Positions 1 through 5,342 of a stretch of DNA of 6,065 nucleotides are shown here, piece by piece. The position numbers and the translations under genes were made by a program. The DNA is taken from assembly GCA_019912905.1 (NCBI GenBank), contig JAIOHO010000206.1, positions 1-6,065 of the forward strand, read 5' to 3'. The stretch is from Anaerolineae bacterium. Its GTDB lineage: Bacteria > Chloroflexota > Anaerolineae > Aggregatilineales > Phototrophicaceae. The notes beneath the pieces are model-generated. The model saw nothing but the letters and a program-made list of their open reading frames with translations. It made no database searches and was not told where the DNA came from. Position 1 is the first letter of the stretch. Each line of letters begins with the position of its first letter.

Positions 1-234
1 GTAGTAAGGATGCCAGCGTGGGAAATAACCAGGCTGTGCGGTGCGGGCGGATTCGCCCGCGTCCACGACGATGACGCCTTCGGGATGTTCGATGACCCAG
101 GCATAAATCGGCAGCGGCTTCGTCCAGTTTGGGTCGAGCAGCGTGTGGATCAATCGCAGCGGACCCGAGCCGGATCCGGCTCGCTGGCGTGTTTTGACCT
201 GGACGGTTCCGGTCTGAATGGCATGAATGTTCAT
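1..234 (-). CDS. MBL-fold metallo-hydrolase, N-terminal part (C-terminus beyond window)
   Basis: The frame is open from an ATG at 234-232 to the window edge (78 codons, no stop), so only the N-terminus is present. A strong Shine-Dalgarno AGGAGG (245-240) sits 5 nt before the start. The protein begins MNIHAIQTGTVQVKTRQ, has WTKPLPIYAWVIEHPEG at about residues 45-61 and VIVVDAGES at about 62-70. This is the first beta-hairpin layout of metallo-beta-lactamase-fold hydrolases, closest in style to the N-acyl-homoserine-lactonase-like subgroup; the VVDAG strand normally precedes the zinc-binding HxHxDH motif, which would lie outside the window. No signal peptide is seen, so it is probably cytosolic. 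It lies 86 bp downstream of the TetR-type gene on the same strand with no clear terminator between, so co-transcription is likely. Substrate (lactone, thioester or other) cannot be told from this fragment. Family confidence is good, function low. Confidence 0.8.
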   Translation of the reverse strand, partial: MNIHAIQTGTVQVKTRQRAGSGSGPLRLIHTLLDPNWTKPLPIYAWVIEHPEGVIVVDAGESARTAQPGYFPRWHPYY

Positions 235-320
235 GTTTGCCTCCTGTCGTCAGGCGCGCCGAAACACGCTGGGTGGGTTCCGCACGCTCGTTCTAACAAA
301 ACGTCTGAAGAATGCGGGAA

Positions 321-1010
321 TTAGCGCATCGAGTCGATCAGGGCCTGCATCCGATGGGCGAAAAATGCGCCGGTATCCCCGACGACCGGTTGGGTCGCGT
401 TGTACAGTTCGAGTGACACCAGCCCGTTAATCTGAGTCCAGCCCGATACGGCCAGGTAAACCGCGCCGACCGGTGTGTTGTAGCCGCGTTCAGCAGCCAC
501 CTGCTGAAGCGCGTATGCGATGGACTCCGGAAGGTCCAGCGCTTCGGGCGGCAGTTTGAATTCTCCCGCAGCCAGCCCGTCGGCGATGACATCGGTCGGA
601 ACAGCCAGCACGCGGGCAGCAGCGGGAGTCGTCAGTTCGCCGGGCGCGTCATAGCCGGGGATTGGGTTGCCGCTGATGAGCATAAAATCCACCGGATGAT
701 CGAGCGCCCACTGGCGGTAGGCATTCAGGACGAAGGTGAGCTGATCGGCAGGACTCTGCGCCCGGGACGATTCGCGGGCCGCTTCCATGACGTCGGCCAG
801 GGCATGATAATCTTCGTAGATCAGCGCCGTGATGAGATCGTCCAGGCTGCCATAGTAGTAGTAGAGTGCGGGCGCGGTGAGGTCGAGTTGGCGGGCGATT
901 CCGCGCATCGAGAGGCCGGCGGTCCCCTTCTCCCCCATCAGCGTGCGAGCAGCAGCCTTGATGTCTTCGAAAGTGGCTTCACGGAGAGCTTCCTGACGTT
1001 TGCGCGGCAT
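321..1010 (-). CDS. TetR/AcrR family transcriptional repressor with WHG-type C-terminal domain
   Basis: A 229-residue DNA-binding regulator, a normal length for the family. Residues about 10-58 form the TetR helix-turn-helix: TFEDIKAAARTLMGEKG, then LSMRGIARQLDLTAPALYYYYGS, the typical recognition helix ending in YYYYGS, followed by LDDLITALIYEDY. The C-terminal ligand-binding part has HPVDFMLISGNPIPGYDAP (about 105-123) and WTQINGLVSLELYN (about 191-204), which match the WHG domain (TetR_C_33-like), with Asn in place of the usual His of the W-H-G motif. I chose the ATG at 1010: it has a modest CAGGG ribosome site 8 nt upstream, and the upstream in-frame GTG at 1040 falls at the predicted transcription start and has no ribosome site. 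It is divergent from the VOC-ClbS fusion gene and upstream of the MBL hydrolase gene, its likely targets. Inverted repeats over its own promoter imply autorepression. The inducer is unknown. Confidence 0.92.
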   Translation of the reverse strand: MPRKRQEALREATFEDIKAAARTLMGEKGTAGLSMRGIARQLDLTAPALYYYYGSLDDLITALIYEDYHALADVMEAARESSRAQSPADQLTFVLNAYRQWALDHPVDFMLISGNPIPGYDAPGELTTPAAARVLAVPTDVIADGLAAGEFKLPPEALDLPESIAYALQQVAAERGYNTPVGAVYLAVSGWTQINGLVSLELYNATQPVVGDTGAFFAHRMQALIDSMR

Positions 1011-1014
1011 TGAC

Positions 1015-1065
1015 TGAACCCTGTTTAATTTATTGAACACTGTTTATTTTACATCGTTCAATAAA
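1015..1065. promoter_or_regulatory. Probable TetR-family operator cluster
   Basis: Two 13-bp near-copies, TGAACCCTGTTTA (1015-1027) and TGAACACTGTTTA (1034-1046), lie 19 bp apart. The second is close to a palindrome (TGAACA-C-TGTTTA, one mismatch). In addition TTTATTGAAC (1029-1038) and GTTCAATAAA (1056-1065) form a perfect 10-bp inverted repeat whose 17-bp spacer contains the -10 box of the TetR-type promoter. The TGAACA/TGTTCA half-site style is common for TetR-family operators. Binding here would block the promoter and also cover the start region and ribosome site of the repressor gene, consistent with autoregulation. Which symmetry the protein actually uses is not decidable by eye. Confidence 0.6.
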
Positions 1066-1074
1066 CCCCGTCAA
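1046..1074 (-). promoter_or_regulatory. Sigma70-type promoter of the TetR-type gene
   Basis: On the minus strand, TTGACG (1074-1069, 5 of 6 to the -35 consensus) is separated by exactly 17 bp from TAAAAT (1051-1046, 5 of 6 to the -10 consensus). The expected transcription start is about 1039, giving a leader of roughly 30 nt before the ATG at 1010. This is the best two-box promoter in the window, and it lies inside an AT-rich island of otherwise GC-rich DNA. Confidence 0.7.
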
Positions 1075-1134
1075 CCCGATCATTGTTATGGAATTGTCAA
1101 TATTCAAACATAATAATAAGCGGGTCCGAAAGTA

Positions 1135-1163
1135 TTGCTAAACTAGAATATAGAACATTTATT
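1135..1163 (+). promoter_or_regulatory. Weak candidate promoter for the VOC-ClbS fusion gene
   Basis: TTGCTA (1135-1140) and TTTATT (1158-1163) are 17 bp apart; each matches its consensus in 4 of 6 positions. Alternatives in the same AT-rich stretch are CATAAT (1109-1114) and TAGAAT (1144-1149), both good -10 hexamers but without a well-placed -35. The region 1080-1165 very likely holds the rightward promoter; which box is used is uncertain. A full copy of the TGAACA/TGTTTA palindrome is not visible here, so control of this gene by the divergent repressor would have to act from the adjacent operator or through a diverged site. Confidence 0.25.
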
Positions 1164-1164
1164 C

Positions 1165-1191
1165 GATGATCGCATCTCACACGAGATCATC
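1165..1191 (+). other. 5' leader inverted repeats just before the ribosome site
   Basis: GATGATC (1165-1171) and GATCATC (1185-1191) are a perfect 7-bp inverted repeat. Nested inside, ATCTC (1174-1178) and GAGAT (1183-1187) can pair around an ACAC loop, so two alternative stem-loops compete for the same right arm. CATCTCA is also directly repeated at 1173-1179 and 1188-1194. The element ends 8 nt before the GGGAGGG ribosome site (1199-1205) of the fusion gene. It could be an operator for a dimeric regulator or a leader hairpin; both are inference. Confidence 0.35.
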
Positions 1192-1209
1192 TCAACCTGG
1201 GAGGGATAT

Positions 1210-2097
1210 ATGAGCGCCAGATTGACCGGGGCAGCGGGCGTACTGCTGGTCGTGGACGTGGTGAAGGCCGCCAATTACTACCGGGATCAGCTTGGATTTC
1301 ATTATGATCGCTTCTACGGCCATCCGGCGAATTTTGTCATCCTGCGCCGCGACGGGTTTTCCGTGATGCTCAGTCAGGCAGCCGATGCTGCACAGGTGGT
1401 CCCGCACTGGCAGGTCGTGGACAAGATGTGGAACCTGTATTTCTGGGTGGACGATGTGGAGGCGCTGTATCAGGAAATGATCGAGCACGGTGCGATCATC
1501 GACTATGAGTTAGGTTTCAAGAGTTATGGCATCCGGGAATTTGGCGTGCAGGACCTGGATGGACACGACATTGCGTTTGGGCAGCTCATCGACGAAGCGC
1601 CGATGACGAAAGGGATGCTGCTGGATACGCTGCGTTCGAAGCGTGCGCAATGGGATGGCTTCGTGGCCGGGATTCCAAAGGACCGCATGACCGAGGCAGG
1701 CGCGGCTGGGAAGTGGTCGGTGAAGGATGTGATCGCGCACCTCACCTATCATGAGCGCTGGATTGCGGATCGCCTGCACGAGCAGCCGCGCGGGGAGGGT
1801 TACGCGCCGAAAGAAATTGACGCGATGTCGGATGACGCGCGCAATGAAGTGATCTACCAGCGAGAGCGAGACCGCCCGCTTCAAGAGATTCTGGCGGATT
1901 CGCAGGCTGCCTTCGCGCGATTGATGGAAGGCGTCGAGGGGCACACCGAAGCATTTCTGACGGAACCGCATGAGTTCGAGGGCGCACCGGAGCCGATTAT
2001 CGTCTGGCAGTTTCTGCGGGACAACGTGTATGACCATTACAGTCTACACATGCCATCGATCAGACACTGGCTGCGAGGACAGTCCGAGTCTGCGTAG
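1210..2097 (+). CDS. VOC (glyoxalase/bleomycin-resistance) domain fused to ClbS/DfsB-like DinB-fold domain
   Basis: A 295-residue protein made of two domains. Residues about 8-125 are a vicinal-oxygen-chelate fold: VLLVVDVVKAANYYRDQLGF at the start, NLYFWVDDVEALYQEM (75-90), and YGIREFGVQDLDGHDIAFGQ (106-125). The usual first-strand His and last-strand Glu metal ligands appear to be absent, favouring a binding or bleomycin-resistance-like role over glyoxalase I catalysis. Residues about 132-290 match the ClbS/DfsB (DUF1706) four-helix bundle of the DinB superfamily: MTKGMLLDTLRSKRAQWDG, GKWSVKDVIAHLTYHERWI and NVYDHYSLHMPSIRHWL. His177, His276 and His280 fit the DinB-type metal triad. Known ClbS protects the colibactin producer by hydrolysing its cyclopropane warhead. 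The start has a strong ribosome site (GGGAGGG, 1199-1205). No signal peptide, so cytosolic. It diverges from the TetR-type gene, which suggests inducible detoxification of an electrophile or drug; the substrate is unknown. Confidence 0.87.
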   Translation: MSARLTGAAGVLLVVDVVKAANYYRDQLGFHYDRFYGHPANFVILRRDGFSVMLSQAADAAQVVPHWQVVDKMWNLYFWVDDVEALYQEMIEHGAIIDYELGFKSYGIREFGVQDLDGHDIAFGQLIDEAPMTKGMLLDTLRSKRAQWDGFVAGIPKDRMTEAGAAGKWSVKDVIAHLTYHERWIADRLHEQPRGEGYAPKEIDAMSDDARNEVIYQRERDRPLQEILADSQAAFARLMEGVEGHTEAFLTEPHEFEGAPEPIIVWQFLRDNVYDHYSLHMPSIRHWLRGQSESA

Positions 2098-2118
2098 GGT
2101 GATTCACGGCAGTACCTC

Positions 2119-2152
2119 ATCACCGGCCCTCTACGCTTCGAGAGCCGGTGAT
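2119..2152. terminator. Hairpin between convergent genes, probable bidirectional terminator
   Basis: ATCACCGGC (2119-2127) and GCCGGTGAT (2144-2152) are a perfect 9-bp inverted repeat. In an alternative fold the stem continues, after a small bulge, with CTCT (2129-2132) against AGAG (2141-2144), loop ACGCTTCG. It lies 21 bp past the stop of the fusion gene and 13 bp past the stop of the convergent secreted-protein gene. There is no T-run on either side, so it is not a textbook intrinsic terminator, but position and stability fit a shared terminator or mRNA 3'-end stabiliser. Confidence 0.6.
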
Positions 2153-2165
2153 GGGAGTGATCGAT

Positions 2166-3839
2166 TTACCCGCCCGTGCACAGATTTTCGCAGGGCACCC
2201 CGTCGCCATCATCATCCAGCGAGGCATTCCCGGCGGCAAAACAGGCCTGGGCAAATTCACACGTGACCAGGAAATCGCAGGTCAGCGTGATCGACGGACA
2301 GGTGATGACCGGCGTCGGCACACCCGGCAGCGGAGTCACGATCGGGTTAACCTGCGGCACACCTTTCGTCGGCTGGCCCGTGTTGGGGTCGATGAACAGC
2401 GTCGGCCCGGTCAGCGATGCGCCGGTCACATCGGAGATCAGCACGGCAAAGTCGCTGGTCAGCAGCGTGTTCAGGAAGTCATCTTCGTGGCTGACGATCA
2501 GCAGATGGCGGCCCGGCGTGGTGATGATGATCGGTCCGACGCTCAGATATTTTTCGCCCGTAACCGCCAGGCCGTTGGCGATGAAGGCCGTCGGATTGTC
2601 GAACGGCGTTACCGTGACACGTGGAGTCGCATTGCCAGACACCTGCAAAAACTCGAAGCGCATCGACTGCCCGGCATTGACGTCGAAGCAGTAGCCGACG
2701 ACCGGCGTCGAGGGGTCGAAGGTGTCGCGGATGATCTCACCGATGGGCACGACCGGCAGGACGTCGCTGGCCCCCTGGAAGGTGAACAGGCACTTATCCG
2801 GGCCGAGTTCCAGCGCGGGCGGCAGCAGCTCGTTGATGCGCCGGCGCAGTTCGTCAAACTGCTGGCCCGCCAGATTGACCGCTTCCAGCGCGCCGGTGAC
2901 GGTCGCCTGTCCGACCACGCCCTGGTCTGGCTGCGGCGCCCGGCACACCTCCAGCCACAGGTCAATCGACAGGCGGACATTGGTCATGGCGTCGTTGAAT
3001 AATCCCTGAATCGGATTTAGCGTGGGGTAATAGGCCGCCAGCAGCGGGTTGGGGATATTGTAATTGGTCGGGCGTGCCGGGAATGGCCCGCAGTGGGACC
3101 GGCTGCCCAGGGCGATCGTGGTCCAGATGCCGCGAATGGCATCCAGCGAGGGCTGCGCCAGATCGACACGATCCAGCAGGAAGCGCAGCGTCGCCTGATA
3201 ATCGGTGGCGGTCGCCTCGGAAAGCGGCGCTTGATCGGCCACGATACCGTCGATCGGCAGATCGAGGATGCTGGCATTATTCAGAATCTGGACATAGCGG
3301 ATGGCGACCCAGCCGAGGGTGCCCTCGAAGTTGACCTGCACCCAGGCATTGTTGGCGGTGCGTCCCAGCAGCGGGAAAATGGTATAACGCGGTGCATTCG
3401 CCAGCACCGGGTAGGCCCGGCTCGGGCCGCCGCGCACGCGCAGGCCGCTGTCCACCAATTTTCCGCTGACCGGACCGCTGGCGCTGCTCAGGCCGGAGCG
3501 CGGGCTTTCAAAGCCGCCGTAGGGGATGCTGCGCGGGTCGGCCACCGGCAGGGCATTGATGTCACCGAACAGATTGATGGTCGGGAAGCCGATCCAGCCC
3601 TCTTCGCCGTTGAAGTCGATGCGAATCCACTGATTGTCCGGGCTGCGTCCGGTGGCGGGCGCGCGCCAACCGGCCTCGACAAACCCCAGCACCTCGGCTC
3701 CAATCGCCGGAAACAGGCGCACGTTGACCCCATCCCGGTTCACGAGAATCTCCGCGCCGGTGGACTGCGCCGTGACCAGTCCGACGGACAACCCCAACAC
3801 CGCCAGCCCGATCACGAACCAGAATGCCGTCCTGCGCAT
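2166..3839 (-). CDS. Secreted protein with two SH3b-like domains and a C-terminal Excalibur-like motif
   Basis: A 557-residue exported protein. The start ATG (3839) has ribosome site GAGGAGGG (3853-3846) 6 nt upstream. Residues 1-24 are a signal peptide: MRRTAFWF, a hydrophobic core, then VTA-QS as a likely signal peptidase I site; there is no lipobox Cys. SH3b-like domain 1 spans about 28-92 (VNRDGVNVRLFPAIGAEVL, WIRIDFNGEEGWIG). Domain 2 spans about 125-187 (GLRVRGGPSRAYPVLANAP, WVQVNFEGTLGWVAIRYV). Residues about 205-345 look mostly helical. Residues about 378-472 are beta-rich and resemble a PPC-type sandwich. A proline-rich linker (about 494-513) leads to CEFAQACFAAGNASLDDDGDG (527-547) followed by VPCENLC, an Excalibur-like calcium-binding motif. 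Ten cysteines, an even number, suggest disulfides. No C-terminal anchor is seen. The role is probably at the cell surface or envelope; no catalytic domain is recognised. Confidence 0.85.
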   Translation of the reverse strand: MRRTAFWFVIGLAVLGLSVGLVTAQSTGAEILVNRDGVNVRLFPAIGAEVLGFVEAGWRAPATGRSPDNQWIRIDFNGEEGWIGFPTINLFGDINALPVADPRSIPYGGFESPRSGLSSASGPVSGKLVDSGLRVRGGPSRAYPVLANAPRYTIFPLLGRTANNAWVQVNFEGTLGWVAIRYVQILNNASILDLPIDGIVADQAPLSEATATDYQATLRFLLDRVDLAQPSLDAIRGIWTTIALGSRSHCGPFPARPTNYNIPNPLLAAYYPTLNPIQGLFNDAMTNVRLSIDLWLEVCRAPQPDQGVVGQATVTGALEAVNLAGQQFDELRRRINELLPPALELGPDKCLFTFQGASDVLPVVPIGEIIRDTFDPSTPVVGYCFDVNAGQSMRFEFLQVSGNATPRVTVTPFDNPTAFIANGLAVTGEKYLSVGPIIITTPGRHLLIVSHEDDFLNTLLTSDFAVLISDVTGASLTGPTLFIDPNTGQPTKGVPQVNPIVTPLPGVPTPVITCPSITLTCDFLVTCEFAQACFAAGNASLDDDGDGVPCENLCTGG

Positions 3840-3899
3840 GGGATACCCTCCTCAGTGGTGCCAGCCTGGATTGCCGTACCCGGCTAATCCCTCAGGTGT

Positions 3900-3908
3900 A
3901 GTATAGCA
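3900..3908 (-). promoter_or_regulatory. Extended -10 promoter of the secreted SH3b protein gene
   Basis: Reading the minus strand from 3908, TGCTATACT fits the extended -10 consensus TGnTATAAT with a single mismatch. No clear -35 is present, which extended -10 promoters tolerate. Transcription would begin near 3893, giving a leader of about 54 nt. This implies expression independent of the upstream serine hydrolase gene. Confidence 0.6.
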
Positions 3909-3982
3909 AGATTCAGCGCAACGCACGATTCGCCTACAGGCCGCTGTTGTACTGGATTTTGGCAGCGTACAGCCGCCTGAAG

Positions 3983-5179
3983 CTAATCCACCAGCGCCTG
4001 ATAAACGGCAGTGCGCAGGTCGGTATGCATGTCGCGGTAGACGGCCTGCTGGTTATCTGGCGTGCGGTACATGATCTGGGTCATCTTAATGGCGATCAGG
4101 TCTTCCAGCGGGTCGATCCAGAAATGGGTATAAGCTGCGCCGCCCCAGCCAAACTCGCCTATTGAGGCCAGCCGACCGGCAGCCGGTGGGTCGAGCATGA
4201 CATTGACGCCCAGGCCGAAGCCGTAGCCGGGGTCCGGTTTGTCGTCCATCTTCATCGGCAGCATGGTCGGGGCAAGATGATTGGTCGTCATATAGGCGAC
4301 AGTCTTGCGTCCCAGCAGGCGCTCCCCAGCGAATTCACCGCCTCGCCGCAGCATCTCACAGAAGCGCAGATAATCGCCCGCCGTCGAGACCAGTCCGCCG
4401 CCGCCAGAAAACCAGCGGGGTTTCTGCGTATAATCGCCGACGAGGTCCGCGCCGATAACCCACAACCCCGCACCGTACAGCGTCGCCAGCCGATCCACCT
4501 TCTCTGCCGGGACATAAAACGCGCTGTCCGTCATACCAAGCGGCTCGAAGATGCGCGCCTGCAAAAATGCGTCCAGCGGCTGACCGGACAGCACCTCGAC
4601 CAGATGGCCAAGGACATCCGTCGCCATGCTGTAGCGCCAGATGGTGCCCGGCTGATTGACCAGCGGCAGCGCCGCCAGCTTTTTGATCCAATCCCGCAGC
4701 GGCACATCCCGGTTGCGCAGATCCCCTTGTTCGTACAGACGGTCCACCGGCGAACTCTGGTGGAAATCATAGGTCAGTCCGGCGGTGTGGGTCAGCAGGT
4801 GATGGACCGTCACCGGACGATCCAGCGGGGCAGGGTCGCCGCCCTCGACATACACCCGCAGGTCCTTGAATTCGGGGATAAACTCAGCCACTGGCTGGTC
4901 GAGGTAGAAACGGCCTTCTTCATACAGCATCAGCGCCGCCGCCGAGATAATCGGCTTGGACATCGAATAAATGCGGTAAATCGTGTCTTCACGAGTCGGT
5001 CGCCGCGCTTCGATGTCCATCATGCCGAAACCTTTGCAGTAGGCGATCTGCCCATGCCGGGCGATCAGCATCAGCACGCCGGGGGTTTCGCCCTGATCGA
5101 CATAACGCTCGATCCTCGCATCCAGCCGCCGGAGTCGGGATGAGGACAGACCTACTTTTTCCGGGGATACGCTATCCAT
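3983..5179 (-). CDS. Serine beta-lactamase-like hydrolase (class C / family VIII esterase type)
   Basis: A 398-residue hydrolase of the beta-lactamase/transpeptidase-like superfamily. The start ATG at 5179 is preceded by AGGAGG (5191-5186) 6 nt upstream; the frame runs open to 5290, but that extension has no ribosome site and non-conserved sequence. Catalytic SxxK is S72-M-S-K75 in YRIYSMSKPI. HHLLTHTAGLTYDF (126-139) is the usual family block. The second motif is Y183-S-M (WRYSMATDVLG) rather than the Y-A-N of true class C beta-lactamases. SGGGGLVSTAGDYLRFCEML (258-277) is conserved in the family, and the KTG position is taken by W345-G-G in FGWGGAAYTHFWIDP. These replacements are typical of family VIII carboxylesterases, so ester hydrolysis is more likely than penicillin resistance. 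No signal peptide is seen, so it should be cytosolic. It lies upstream of the SH3b gene on the same strand with a 143-bp gap. Its natural substrate is unknown. Confidence 0.9.
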   Translation of the reverse strand: MDSVSPEKVGLSSSRLRRLDARIERYVDQGETPGVLMLIARHGQIAYCKGFGMMDIEARRPTREDTIYRIYSMSKPIISAAALMLYEEGRFYLDQPVAEFIPEFKDLRVYVEGGDPAPLDRPVTVHHLLTHTAGLTYDFHQSSPVDRLYEQGDLRNRDVPLRDWIKKLAALPLVNQPGTIWRYSMATDVLGHLVEVLSGQPLDAFLQARIFEPLGMTDSAFYVPAEKVDRLATLYGAGLWVIGADLVGDYTQKPRWFSGGGGLVSTAGDYLRFCEMLRRGGEFAGERLLGRKTVAYMTTNHLAPTMLPMKMDDKPDPGYGFGLGVNVMLDPPAAGRLASIGEFGWGGAAYTHFWIDPLEDLIAIKMTQIMYRTPDNQQAVYRDMHTDLRTAVYQALVD

Positions 5180-5248
5180 CAACAACCTCCTGAAGCCGTC
5201 GGAACGCGCATGTGCTGCCGCGAACCGGTGAATAAATCTCGATTTGAA

Positions 5249-5278
5249 TTGACCGCCACCGATAGTAACAGGTCTTAT
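5249..5278 (+). promoter_or_regulatory. Weak candidate promoter for the ABC-2 permease gene
   Basis: TTGACC (5249-5254, 5 of 6 to consensus) is followed after 18 bp by TCTTAT (5273-5278, 4 of 6). Transcription would begin near 5285, about 58 nt before the GTG start. The boxes interleave with the leftward candidate of the divergent serine hydrolase gene. Apart from a short TGCC-TTCT-GGCA hairpin (5278-5289), I see no operator-like element in 5180-5342. Confidence 0.3.
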
Positions 5279-5290
5279 GCCTTCTGGCAC
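5262..5290 (-). promoter_or_regulatory. Weak candidate promoter for the serine hydrolase gene
   Basis: On the minus strand, GTGCCA (5290-5285) and TACTAT (5267-5262) are 17 bp apart, each 4 of 6 to consensus. Transcription would start near 5255, leaving a leader of about 75 nt. It would overlap the rightward promoter candidate at 5249-5278. Confidence 0.28.
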
Positions 5291-5342
5291 GCCATTTTGC
5301 GGTACAGTGGAGACGTGTCGTGATCAGCGAAGGAATGCAGAC

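Noticed and set aside
1011..1040. In-frame GTG at 1040 as the start of the TetR-type protein (10 extra residues)
   Set aside because: It lies at the predicted transcription start, inside the operator repeats, and has no ribosome site; the ATG at 1010 gives a normal TetR N-terminus.
1603..1605. Internal ATG at residue 132 as a separate start making the ClbS-like domain an independent gene
   Set aside because: The frame is continuous with the VOC domain, with no stop and no convincing ribosome site before this ATG, so a fusion is the simpler reading.
3093..3887. Long open frame on the plus strand opposite the secreted SH3b protein (also 2148-3002)
   Set aside because: Antisense frames in GC-rich coding DNA; composition is Arg/Gly/Asp-rich without domain motifs, while the minus strand encodes a coherent signal peptide and domains.
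3960..3982. GGCGGC-TGTAC-GCTGCC hairpin (minus strand) after the serine hydrolase stop as a terminator
   Set aside because: The stem is only 6 pairs including a G-U, and no T-run follows on the minus strand; too weak to call.
4277..5143. 288-codon plus-strand open frame opposite the serine hydrolase
   Set aside because: The minus strand carries all expected catalytic motifs; the plus frame has none and no ribosome site.
5180..5290. Upstream extension of the serine hydrolase by 37 residues to 5290
   Set aside because: A perfect AGGAGG is placed 6 nt before the ATG at 5179, and the extension has no family similarity or signal-peptide character.
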